This document shows, in pieces, positions 24,636 to 35,700 of a stretch of DNA of 64,000 nt. Numbering within the stretch: position 1 is the stretch's first letter; the number at the start of each line of letters is the position of its first letter. The position numbers and the translations under genes are program-made. The notes below the pieces were generated by a model, which saw only the letters and a list, made by a program, of their open reading frames with translations, was not told the DNA's origin and did not search any database. Location of the stretch: NCBI RefSeq assembly GCF_048544455.1, contig NC_133536.1, positions 198,217,325-198,281,324 on the forward strand, in the 5' to 3' direction. Source of the stretch: Silene latifolia. Its lineage: Eukaryota; Streptophyta; Magnoliopsida; Caryophyllales; Caryophyllaceae.

Positions 24636-25632
24636 TATTTGTGGAGTTGAACTATTCAAAGGTAAATATACTTAGGGGGTGTTTGGTTGGGGGTATGGAA
24701 TGGATTGGAATGGATATCACCTATTCAAGTGTTTGGTTGACCACTTTTGGAATTGATTTAGAAACCCAAGGGTTTCTCAATCCACCTCAATCCCTTGGAA
24801 TCCCATACTCTACTCCTTCCCCAAGTTTCTAAATCCAATGCCCCCTGGATACAAAACCTAAAATTAAGAAAGAAAAAAAAACCCAAATTGCTGTTGTTCT
24901 ACTCTACGTAAGTCTTCATCTTCTACTTTCATAATATTTTTTTTTGCTTTCATAAAAAATTTGCTTGTGATTGTTCATAGGTATACATGATTCGTTGCAA
25001 TAATACATGTGTCTATTGCTTTAAACAATATTTACGGGTTGTATGACGACTCGTATGACAATTGCCTTAAAAAATTGTGTTGTATAAGTAATATTGAAAT
25101 ATGCACATGATTGAATTATTTTCGCAGGATTGAATAGTAGAGTTCATTGTATATGACCAGTTACATTCCATCTGTTGATTGAATTACAATCCATTACAAA
25201 ATTGAACCAAACAAGTGTTAAAAGGTATGGGGTTCTAACTCCATTCCACCCTGGATTCTCATCCCAATCCATTCCATTCCCACACTTTGAACCAAACAAC
25301 CCCTTACATTTTTATAATTCAATGCCTATTTCTTACCTTATTTAAGAGAAAACTTAAATTAATAACGATAAGGTTAATATTACATAGATCAAATTCCACC
25401 ATTTTATTTGTTATTAATCACTTAGTGGATTTTTTTTTTGTATGGATAATTAATTGGAGAAAGAATACTACATGAAAAAGAGAAATACTATAATTGCTTA
25501 AACAAATACTCCCTCCATTACAATACTATGTTATAAACTAACTACAAGATTGACAACATGAATGTGAATGAGTATTGTTTTTAGGTTCATAATTTTTTTT
25601 TATTATTTCAGAAACTTTCAACTATATGTTTT
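24636..25632 (-). mobile_element. inverted partial Helitron copy, split by a MITE
   Basis: Outside the MITE, this stretch is the reverse complement of the Helitron bodies at about 12840-13215 and 26450-26840. Shared landmarks include ACAATACTATGTTATAAACT and TTGAATTTGATTTATG in inverted form. It lies between the two ~580-bp direct repeats. Confidence 0.8.
24675..25303. mobile_element. Tourist (PIF/Harbinger-type) MITE, TTA target duplication
   Basis: The ends are GGGGGTGTTTGGTTGG and GAACCAAACAACCCC, flanked by TTA (24672-24674 and 25304-25306). Subterminal GGAATGGATTGGAATGG is mirrored by CCAATCCATTCCATTCC. The related Helitron copy at 26785-26830 shows the undivided site (in inverted form), so the insertion is confirmed internally. 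Confidence 0.92.
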
Positions 25633-26217
25633 ATTCACATGTACACACCTTGTTTATCACTTTTTCTCAAGTGTACTAATTACAGAATTTAAGATGGTTT
25701 TGAAAGAAATCAAAAGTAACAATGTGGAAATTGGGAAGCTTTATATCAAATTATTAGATTTTTCATTTACCACATATAAGATTTTTTATCTACTATCTTT
25801 ATGGCTAATAAAGAATTATATGGACAACTTGTACAATTTAAATGATGAGAGTAAATTTTTAATTTATTTTTATAATTTAATACATGATCTTATGGTTTCC
25901 ACTAAAAAAATATTAGTATCTTTATAATCAAAATTATTATACTTTTATTTACTACATATAAGACCTTTTAACTAATATCTTTATGGTTAATGAAGAGTTA
26001 GATGGACAAATTGTACGATTTAAATGATGAGAGTAAATTCTTAATTTATTTTTAATAATTTAAATCATGATCGATCTTATGGTTTCCATCAAAAAATATT
26101 AGTAAACCTTATGACGGGTTTTCATAAATAAGTCTAAAAGTAACTTTAATACTAACCAATATAAAAATGACATGTGGAATAAAATTAAATGCTTTAAGTA
26201 GCCTTTTAACTATATTA

Positions 26218-28056
26218 CTAGTTTTGTTGCCCGTGGAAATTCACGAGACTATTTATGATTTTCCACTATTGTTTACTCTTTGATATTTTGTGTAGAGTGT
26301 ACCCAATCTTGACATCTTGTGATGAAGTAGGATTTATATGCTAGCTAATTATGACGACCTTGTTTTAGTTTTTGTCCAACTTGTTAATAAGTTTGAGATC
26401 ATGAATAATTTTTCAAAGGGTAAATAATGAATAAAAAACAACACATACCAAAATAAAATATATATTAGAAACTTTAAGAAATACTAATTTTTTTATGAAC
26501 CTAAAACAATTAGTCATTCAAATTCATGCTAATCTTGTAGTTAGTTTATACGGAGCAATATAGTATTGAGTGGAGTGGAGGGATTATTTGTTTGAACAAT
26601 TCTAGTATTTTCCTTGTCTATATAATCTTCAATCTCCAATGAACCATCCCTACAAAACAAAATTAAAAAGTCACTAAGTAATTAATTACAAACAAAATTG
26701 TGAATTTGATTTATGTAATATTAACCTTATCATTATTAATTTAAGTTTTTTTCCATTAAATAGTGAAAGAAATAGAACATTGAGTCATAAAAATGTAAAT
26801 ATATTTACCTTTGAATATCACAACACCACAAATCTTGATATCCCCTAAATGAGAACAAAACAACACATAAATGAATTTAAAGATGTGATGAGCACTTCAG
26901 AGGCAAAGGAGCTTAAAATTAAATAAATAAATTATTAATTAAAGTCTTAATACACTTACCTTGATGTTGATAAAGTGATAAGATAAATTATTATCTCATA
27001 CGATTATGTTAGAGATGACGGTAAAAAAAATATTGGCTTGAATTATGGTTCACAAATGTTGTCTTTCATCAAACATTTATAGCCAATTGAGAATGCATTT
27101 TATGACTTGTCGGCGTCTTTATTACTATTATTATTATTATTATCAAATTGAATATATACATAAATTGTAGCAAGGTTTTGTTACTTTTGAGCATTCTTTT
27201 TCATTATTAGGAAATTTAATATAGACATAAATATAGAGTAAGGAGAAATCAAATGTAAAAGGTTTTCTTTAATTGTAGATAACAATAAGAAAGAGTTTCA
27301 CATATAAATAGTTTCAACTTAAATTAGAGTGATGTAAATTTTTATTTGTGTAATAATATTGCCAGGTCTACTCCGTAGTATTTATAAATATTTACAAATT
27401 CTTTATTTTTTTAATAAATGGTTTAAAATTAGAGTTATGTGATATTTATTTGTTGCTTATAATATTCTAACAATAAACGTCGAAATTTAAAATTTAGTAT
27501 GAATTTTGATTTTTAATTGGTGTTTAATTTATCTAGAAATTAAAGAGGCCAAAGTTTAATACTCCGTATTTGTTATGCTATTTACATTTCATGTTTCCAA
27601 TTTTTTTTTTTTCCTTTTTAAATAAAAAAAAATGATAATCCATATCACATTAATTCGCCATGTCATATTTACGTTTCCATGTCACATTAAAATCCGCCAT
27701 GTCACATTATTCTAGGTAACCTTTTAATAAGATTGTATTGATGTGGCATTGCAAATGCCTACGTGGCTTTTCCTTATCCTACGTGGCATTGTCTACGTGG
27801 CATTTTGAGGCTAGCCTTTTTTTTTATTTTTTTCCTTTTTAAATAAAAAAAATGATAATCCATATCACATTAATTCGCCATGTCATATTTACGTTTCCAT
27901 GTCACATTAAAATCCGCCATGTCACATTATTCTAGGTAACCTTTTAATAAGATTGTATTGATGTGGCATTGCAAATGCCTACGTGGCTTTTCCTTATCCT
28001 ACGTGGCATTGTCTACGTGGCATTTTGAGGCTAGCCTTTTAATAAGGTTTTATAGA
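26218..28056 (-). mobile_element. non-autonomous Helitron, 1.84 kb
   Basis: CTAG at 26218-26221 is preceded by A. A partly decayed hairpin follows (CCCGTG near 26230, TCACGAG near 26241). The right end is CCTTTTAATAAGGTTTTATAGA followed by T, with the complement of the 5' TC at 28055-28056. The body matches the Helitron at 11961-14352. It lies in the presumed leader intron of ZnF2. No ORF is seen. Confidence 0.8.
27600..28040. repeat. tandem duplication of about 221 bp
   Basis: The stretch from TTCCTTTTTAAATAAAAAA through CTACGTGGCATTTTGAGG and CTAGCC occurs twice in a row. The only difference I see is one extra A in the first copy. It is a recent duplication at the 5'-terminal side of the Helitron. 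Confidence 0.95.
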
Positions 28057-28168
28057 TATCTGTGTATCATCATTTATCCCTTAAATTTCTCGTAGTTATG
28101 CTGATTTTATCGTAAATCGTCTGTTTAGTCAATTGTTTGTTCAATTAGTAACATGTTTTATCATGCTA

Positions 28169-28275
28169 AATTCTTTGAAATTTTCTTGATTTTACTTTAA
28201 ATCCGTCTGTTTTATTCGATTGTTTGTGCTTTGTACGAGAAATTTAAAGTAAAATCAAGAAAATTTCAAAGAATT
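28169..28275. repeat. perfect 34-bp inverted repeat with 39-nt spacer
   Basis: 28169-28202 and 28242-28275 are exact reverse complements. A third, near-identical copy of the left arm lies at about 28564-28597 in direct orientation. All are just upstream of the ZnF2 coding exon, probably in its leader intron. Confidence 0.95.
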
Positions 28276-28858
28276 AATCATTTTAAGTGATTTAGGGTAA
28301 ACATGTTAAATTAATTTTCTTGATTTAAGGTAAAATGGAGATTACATGTTTTAAGTGAATTAATCCGTCTGTTTTCTTGATTTAAAGTAAACATGTTAAA
28401 TTACGAGGAATTTAAGCGATAATCCGTCTTGTTAGTATATTATTGGTTGATTCCCGTTTTGATTGTTCTTTTTTTCTTTTTATTTTGATGCCGATCTTTT
28501 TTCTTTGCTTAATATGAGGGATTATTCTTATTAATTAATCATTTTTAATATGTTTAATCATGCTAAATTCTTTGAAATTTTCTTGATTTTATTTTAAGTT
28601 GGTCTGCTTTAGTCAAATGTAAATTCAAATATTATTATTATCTTTAATGATATCTCGTTATTAGGTTTAAGTCTAACAAAACCTACAATCAACGATTCAG
28701 AAACCTAATGAAACAAACATTGTTAAGTTTTGTACCTATAGCACAAACGTCCTTTTAAGTTTTGATTTTACCTTAATTCCGTCTGTTTTTATCGATTAAT
28801 GATATGTCTGTTTACGTCATGTTTTAATTTTTGGTTTACTTTCATTTACAGTTCCCAA

Positions 28859-28993
28859 ATGGCGAACCGAAAAGTCAAGTCGAACAAAAAAAGCAAGAAT
28901 AATAAAAGGACAGTCCACGAGCCATTTTTCTGCCGTCTATGCAAGAGATCCAAGACCTATCTTTTCCGTCCAGCAGTTGCACGTCATGCTATG
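28859..28993 (+). CDS. small C2H2-type zinc-finger protein ZnF2, coding exon 1
   Basis: The 3' splice site TTTCATTTACAG (ends 28851) precedes the ATG at 28859, and the exon ends in phase 0 at GTAATT (28994). The 45 residues begin with a strongly basic stretch (RKVKSNKKSKNNKR, a likely nuclear signal). Cys25-x2-Cys28-x14-His43 follows. The fourth ligand comes from exon 2 (31802), where RRH gives His48, so the finger is C-x2-C-x14-H-x4-H and the intron cuts between the two histidines. ZnF1 shares the first-exon layout and spacing. A nucleic-acid or protein-binding role is likely, but the family is not recognised. Confidence 0.75.
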
Positions 28994-29073
28994 GTAATTT
29001 CTTGTTTGTTTTTGTGTATAAATATTTTTTTTGGCAGATTTAATGTACCATTAAGTTTGGATCCTAATTTATA

Positions 29074-31750
29074 CAACAACAATAATAACAACAACAACAA
29101 CATCAGAGCCTTAATCCCAAAATGATTGGGGGTCGGTTGACATGAATCATCCTTTCGACCGTCCATGGGTGAACACACGCCTCAAAATGCGAATAAAAAG
29201 GAAGAATAAAAAACAAAAAGGAAGAACGAAAATGTAATGGAAAGTCAAGGTAAACTTAGAGATTTTAAATCGGATTCCAGACTTCTTTTATAAACACTTA
29301 AAATTTAAACTGAGAGAAAAAATTAAAACGGTTTTAAAAACCGAAATAGAAGTAAGGGTCTGAAATGCCTTAAAAGTAAACCAAGTAAAATCTTAAAGAA
29401 AGTGGTTGATAAAAAAAGTGTAATAAAGGAGAGAAGAATAAATAATTTAATTTCTTTAAATTAAATAAAAATACTAAATATGTCAAAAAAACATCAAATA
29501 CTAAAAATCCACATGTATCCTTTCCCTCCATTGTTCCCTCTCCATCACCATACTCTCCTCAAGCCCCGGAAATGTCATATCATGCTCTATCACTCTCAAC
29601 CATGTCTGTCTCGGTCTTCCTCTACTTCTAGGGACCTGTTCAGTTCTCCAAGTCTCCAGCCTCCTAACTGGTGCGTCTATAGGTCTCCTTCTCACATGGC
29701 CAAACCATCTTAGTCGGTTTTCCATCATCTTGTCCTCTACTGGCGCCACCTTTACCTTTTCCCTAATCACCTCATTCCTTAACCGATCTTTCCTTGTATG
29801 TCCGCACATCCACCTCAACATGTGCATCTCCGCCACACTCATCTTTTGAATGTGACAATGTTTCACGGCCCAACACTCGGAACCGTAAAGTAAAGCAGGT
29901 CTAATTGTCGTGCGATAAAAATTTCCCTTTAACCTTTGGGGCATATCTTTATCGCATAAAAACCCTGAAGCACTCTTCCATTTCAATCATCCCGCTTTAA
30001 TTATGTGAGCCACAACTCCGTCTAACTCCTCATCTTTTTGAATAATAGACCCTAGATATCTGAAGAAATCCGACCCCTCAACAACATTCCCATCGAAAAT
30101 AATACTCCCCGCCTCTGTCGATCTCAACCCCGCCACTTTAGTGAACTGACAACTCAAATACTCAGTCTTACTCCTGCTCGGCCAAAACCCATGAGTCTCT
30201 AAAGTCTGACTCCACAATTCCAACTTTCTCTCCACCCCCTCTTTCGTCTCATCAATCAACAAAATATCATCAACAAACATCATACACCAAGGGATGTCGT
30301 CCTGAATATCCCTTGTCAACTCATCCATAACTATAGCAAAGAGAAAAGGACTTAGTGCGGAACCTTGATGCACCCCGATGGTAATGAGAAATTCTTCCGT
30401 TCTCCAAACATTAGTGCGAACACTTGCACTAGCCCCCTCATACATGTCCTTTATGAGGTCAATATATTTTTGAGACACCCCCTTTCTCGCCAAATCCCAC
30501 CAAAGTACTTCTCTTGGTACCCTATCATATGCCTTTTCCAAGTTAATAAAAACCATATTCAAGTCCTTCTTCTTGTCCCGATGGTGTTCCATCAACTGTC
30601 TCATGATAAAAATCGCATCCATAGTCGATCTCCCGGGCATAAATCCAAATTGGTTATCCGAGATGTCTACACATCTCCTAAGCCTTTACTCTATTATCCG
30701 CTCCCATAACATCGTATGACTCATAAGTTTAATTCCTCGATAATTGGAACACTCTTGAACATCACCTTTGTTCTTGTACAAAGGGACAAGAGTGCTTCTC
30801 CTCCAAGCTGATGGCATCTTGTTGCTCCTCCAAATCTTGTTGAAGAGCATGGTTACCCATTCGATCCCTTTCTCCCCGCAGCACCTTCAACTTCTATGGG
30901 TATACCATCCGGTCCCTCTGTTTTATTTGACCCCATCTTCCTTAACGCCTTTCTAACTTCACTCTTTTGTATTCTACGCACAAATTCCCGATTAACCATG
31001 CTTGGTGTTACTTCTACATCCCCAAAGCCTTTTTCCTGATGTTCATTGAATAAAGTATCAAAGTAAGAACTCCATCTAGCCTTTATTTCGTTATCCTGAA
31101 CCAGAATATTGTCGTCCATATCTTTCACACACCTAACTCTCCCAATATCTCTCGTCTTTCAGTCTCTTATGCGAGCCAGTTTATAGATATCCTTCTCTCC
31201 TTCTCTCGTGTCCAACCTGGCATACACTTCTTGGTTAAATTTTGCCCTCGTATCCCGTACGGCCTTTTTAGCGGCTCGTCTAGCCTCCTTGTACTTTTCA
31301 AAGTTCTCATCACTCATACATTTCCCCAAAACCTTATAGCATTCACGTTTAGTCTTTATCGCTTGTCTCACCTCATCGTTCCACCAAGATGTGTCCTTAC
31401 TTGATGGTCTATTCCCTTTAGATTCCCCTAACACCTCCCTCGCCAAATCCTTTACAACATGCTCAAATTTATCCCACGTTGCATCAATATCTTTCTCCTT
31501 GCAATCCGACCAAATATCGCTACTTCCAACCTTATCCAAAAACGCTTGTTGGTTTTCCCTTTGTAGCTTCCACCACTTGATTCGTGCCTCGCCGATTATC
31601 TTTCTCTTCCTCAAGTCTCTCTTACCCCGAAAATCAAGCACCACTAGTCTATGTTGTGTTGCGACACTTTTCTCAGGTATGACCTTATAATCGGTGTACT
31701 CTTTCCTCCACACATTCCTTACCAAAAGGAAGTCAATTTGACTAGCATTT
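29074..31750 (-). mobile_element. RTE-type LINE, 5'-truncated, in the ZnF2 intron
   Basis: On the minus strand it runs from the end of the endonuclease domain (IDFLLVRN near 31735) through reverse transcriptase to a 3' tail of TTG/TTA triplets (complement at 29074-29103). The conserved 3' region includes AATCATTTTGGGATTAAGGC (29106-29125, complement), as is usual for plant RTE elements. The 5' portion of the endonuclease is missing. No clear target duplication was recognised. Confidence 0.88.
29501..31725 (-). pseudogene. LINE reverse transcriptase ORF, broken
   Basis: Segments in order on the minus strand: 31725-31159 (endonuclease C-terminus and linker), 31128-30853 (pre-RT region, MGSNKTEGPDGIPIEV), 30640-29987 (RT core with KAYDRVPREVLWW, HQGSALSPFLF and the FVDD catalytic motif) and 29986-29501 (C-terminal region with LLYGSECWAVK and LRWFGHVRRR). 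Breaks: a TGA near 31157-31160 where Arg is expected, a frameshift between 30853 and 30640, and a TGA at 29987-29989 where Trp is expected. The catalytic FVDD is kept, but the element cannot make a full protein. Confidence 0.88.
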
Positions 31751-31801
31751 CCTTATAGTTTTGAAAATTTTGTTATTGATACATTTTTGTAAAAATTACA
31801 G

Positions 31802-32119
31802 AGGCGACATTTGTCGTTGAGGTACAAGTCTTGTACTACAAAATGGTGTGTATACCCCATCTTCCTGGCTTCAGAAGCTCATCGCTGTGAGCGGAATTCG
31901 TCAATTCGAAATGCTGGTGTTGCTGGTCTATCCCAATCGAAGACTGATGCTGGTCCATCTCTTTCGAAGACTCACCGGAAAGCAGATTCATTATCTGAGA
32001 ATGATGGGAGTAATGATGCTGAAGATTACGATGTTGATACTGAAGATGATCTTGACTGTGATGATGATTACTATGCTGATCCATCCGACTCGGAGAGTTA
32101 TGACTTTGATTCCGACTGA
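31802..32119 (+). CDS. ZnF2 coding exon 2 (acidic C-terminus)
   Basis: It continues from exon 1 in phase 0 with RRHLSLRYKSC, supplying the last zinc-binding His, and ends at TGA 32117-32119 (105 residues; whole protein about 150). After a Cys-containing middle (CTTKWC...HRCER), a Ser-rich linker leads to a strongly acidic tail from about residue 114, rich in Asp, Glu and Ser. A basic N-terminus, one finger and an acidic tail fit a nuclear protein. That is inference. No stop or frameshift interrupts it, so the gene may be functional if the large introns are spliced. Confidence 0.72.
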   Translation, partial: RRHLSLRYKSCTTKWCVYPIFLASEAHRCERNSSIRNAGVAGLSQSKTDAGPSLSKTHRKADSLSENDGSNDAEDYDVDTEDDLDCDDDYYADPSDSESYDFDSD

Positions 32120-32643
32120 TCTTGATATGTCCTTTACACTCGCATCCTTACCTTACAGCAGGTTACAGATCTGTCTATAGTAGATTTCCAGTCTCGTTAT
32201 GGCTCTTGCTTTCATTTGAATGCTACTTTGGTATGTAATTTTTGTCGGTATCCATTTGAATGCTACTTTGGTATGTAATATTATCGGCAGATTTATCTGA
32301 TTTTTAATCTGGTGTTAATATCATAAAGTGATAATGTTGCAGAACTGCTCCACATCTTTGTTTTATGAGCACTCTGGTCATTAAATTGTTTGTTATTTTA
32401 ATCTCCAAGTCCTGAAATCATTCGATGTTGAGAAGAGTCTTTGGTTGGTATGAGGTAGACAGTTTATAGCATAGTCTATATTTGTATGTATAATTATAAA
32501 AATTTGGTTTCTAAAAGTAAAAATGAGATCAAAAGGTTGCCACTTAAAGACACCCAAAGTATTTGATTTATTGAGTTATGTCGTATTTCAATTACAGCAA
32601 TACAAATTTGCTAATACTTGTACCAAATTTTCTTTATAAAGAA
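32120..32643. other. presumed ZnF2 3'UTR and downstream DNA
   Basis: It includes a repeated GGTATCCATTTGAATGCTAC-type motif at about 32210-32270 (TTGAATGCTACTTTGGTATG occurs twice). No further gene is visible before the next Helitron end. Confidence 0.5.
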
Positions 32644-32728
32644 CTAGTATAGTTCCCGTGCTACAGCACGGTAATTTTTAGATTTGTTAATTGTATAAAT
32701 TAACTATATTTGGAGTTTAATGTTATAA
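32644..32728 (-). mobile_element. Helitron 3' terminus, outer element
   Basis: CTAG at 32644-32647 is preceded by A, and a hairpin CCGTGCT-AC-AGCACGG lies at 32656-32671. The body is cut at 32728 by the next Helitron. Its 5' end was not assigned with confidence. Confidence 0.6.
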
Positions 32729-35700
32729 CTAGTTTTGTGACCCGTGAGAATCACGGGCTTGATTGTTTTTGTTCTTTTATTTTTGCGGTATCGTTCATGA
32801 ATGCGTTATTTTTGGCTTGTTCACTCAACATTGACGGCTTTTGGCATTCTAGTACTTGATAAATTGTTTTTAGTGTTGTTTTGGTGCGTTCGGAGAACCA
32901 TGGTTCTATTTTTATCCGACAAAGAAACAAAATGTTGGACACTTGAACATCTAATTCTATTCTTTATTACCTAAGGTATTCTAATGAAAAAAGAAATGTA
33001 AAATAAAGTAAATATATAAAATATATAAATGAATGGATGATAATGATTTTTATAACTGAATTTTACATATTGCCTTTAGTCAATTAGAGACGATATGAAT
33101 AATGCGCAGAAAGCGCTATGTTAAAATACAACTTATGTTTATCTTACTAGTTAGGCTAAAATTACAAGTTTATTTTCTTAAATGCAATGGAGTTTGTTAA
33201 ACTTTTAACAAATAATACATTTACAATTCTTGTCGGCTCGTCGGTCTTGCAACATCGTCCTTGTAAATTCAATTGATTTCCAACGTATTGGGAAAAATAT
33301 TATTGAAATGATTTTTATATAACGAAATAACTAAGTGATATACTTAAATTATTAGCAAGGAGTTGATGACATGTGACTTATACAATAAAATTCTAGACTA
33401 AATACGCATTCAATAATTTTAAAAATAAATTTTATGTGAGCAATTTTTGAGAGGATACACGAGAAAATGTATTTATTAAACAATGGACATCATTCTAGTT
33501 TCATTTCTACTATATCTCTTGTCAATTAGAGTCATCTCTATATCTTTTGTTGTTGGTAAACTTTTATGTGAGGAGCTTTAACGCCTATCCAAATGAATTT
33601 CAAAGAAATAAGGATACACAATTTGTATTATTATATTTCTTCCATTTTATTAATTATCACCTCATTTGCTTGTGTGCAATAACTAAGATTAAGAAAATAT
33701 AAAAACCAATTGAAAATAAAAGGAAAAAGGTTGCAATTGGTGGAGTAATGCGAGAATTTTACCCTTAAACGATGACATTATTTTGTAATTTTTAAAAAAA
33801 GTTATAAGAAACATTGGTAAAAAGTAAGTCCCAAAGTAGAAATTAAATAAAAAGGGTGATAATATAGAAATGAACAAAAAAAGAGAAGTGGGGTGATAAT
33901 TAAAAAATATTCGTAACAATTGATTATGAGAAAACAAAAATATATACAAGCAAAAAAAGTAAATATTTTTCGAAGAAATATTGAGAGTGCTAGAAGAAAA
34001 TATTTGATGGAAAACAAAGTAATGATTTAAAGGCTTGAAAGCATTCAAAATGGAACAATGGATTGGAAAATGATCATTGGATTTCAATCAAAAACCATGC
34101 AAAATATTTACCTTGATCCGCATTAAAAGATCCGATTTATATCCTTGGAGCATATAACTTCAACACTTCCATTAAAACATTTTATTTATAATCTGTTTGT
34201 CGACTAATATATTTGATTTATAATCTGATTGACAAAATACAAGTTGAAGAGTACACGGAAAACTAATAAAGTGCACGAAAGGGTATAAGACAATTTAGTA
34301 CAATTTACAAAATTTGTCAATTAATATTCTAAGGGTTGGAATATATAATGTAACATGTCACCAATAATTATAGATTCATAGTACAATTTGATATTGCGCA
34401 TACATCATAATAATAATAAAAAAAGGAAAACTCAATGAAACTGAAAAATTATTCAAGTCAAAAGATAATTGCAAAGAAGTTTCATAACCATTATTTCCAG
34501 ATTTCATGAAATGTTTTTGATATGTAAGTATGTCATCCTCCTGCAATTTTAATAAAAATACAAAAATAATAATTAAATAAGATTCTAACTATTAATTAAT
34601 TTAAAACATAATAAGAATAAAAAAGTTAAATAATTCAATTGTTTGTATATGCATATTTTACCTAGCAACTTTTTGGATAAAAATGAAAAATAGGATTGTT
34701 GTAATATTTATATAAGATTCAAACTATTAATTAATTCAAAACATAATAAGAATAAAAAAGTTAAATAATTCACTTTGTTATATATGCATACTTTACCTAC
34801 TAACTTTTTGGATAAAAATGAAAAATAGGATTGTTATAATATTTATATAAGGAAATTTTTGTAATTAATTTCAATAATTTATTTGAGAGAAGAAGAATGT
34901 TGTGTGAACTAAGGGGGAGATAAAAAAATGGTGAAATAAATACAAAGTATAATAATTGTGAGGAAAAACCAAAAGACCATCTATTAAAAAAAAAAAGTTA
35001 AATGAATAGGTATATTAATACAAAATTTATGAGAGGAAAATAAAGAGTTTGTATTAATTTGTTTTTTGTGTTTAGCACTAATATTTTTTTATTTTTTGTA
35101 TTTTATAAGCATGTAACACATGATATTAGAGATTACTTTTAGTTAATAATTACTTACTTTTAGTTAGATAATTAAGTAATTAATATAATTGAATTATTAG
35201 TAACCAATAGAAAAATTACACGTGGATTAAAATTAAATGCAAAGAAAAATAACATAAAATGTGGCACTTAACATTGCTTAACATGACACACGTCAAATAA
35301 TAAACTACTCATCTTGCTTTTTTATTATGTTGTATAGATACTAATAATTAAGTCATTTATCATACTAAATTTTGAAAAAACAATTAATTTGGAATATTTT
35401 AAAGGATAATAAAAAGTGGAATGGAGAAGGTCTCATTTAAATTATAATTTACGTGATATAATTTCATGAACTAAATACATGGTATTACTACCCTTTTAAA
35501 ATTCTATTATTAGTGTTTAATTTATTTATGTATTTACAGAATTTGTTTGTAAATTATTTAAATTAAATAAATATTTACTTTTTTATATATTTTATATTTT
35601 CCAAAACCTTATCCTTTACGTGAAATAATTTCATGAACTAAATACACGATATTACTTACCTTTTAGAATTTTAACTATTAATTAATTCAAAATATAATAA

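Larger units (their letters stand above)
23205..26217 (-). mobile_element. Helitron-related insertion block in the presumed ZnF2 leader intron
   Basis: CTAG at 23205-23208 is preceded by A. It is followed by the hairpin CCGCGA-AAA-TCGCGG (about 23217-23231), which marks a Helitron 3' end on the minus strand. AAGTAGCCTTTTAACTATATT (ending 24632 and 26216) resembles the usual Helitron 5' end but lacks the terminal GA. The block is rearranged. It holds two direct copies of a ~580-bp segment, with an inverted piece of another Helitron and a Tourist MITE between them. Confidence 0.55.
28994..31801 (+). other. ZnF2 coding intron (2.8 kb), expanded by a LINE
   Basis: The donor is ATG|GTAATT and the acceptor AAAAATTACAG (ends 31801). 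Both flanking exons are in phase 0 and joining them completes a zinc finger. Without the LINE the intron would be only about 130 bp. Confidence 0.75.

Noticed and set aside
25568..25927. 119-residue open frame
   Set aside because: The other copy of the same direct repeat (24054-24634) has stops in this frame, and the composition is AT-rich noise.
33689..34087. 132-residue Phe-rich open frame on the minus strand
   Set aside because: Extreme AT composition within a Helitron block, no domain, no splice or start context.
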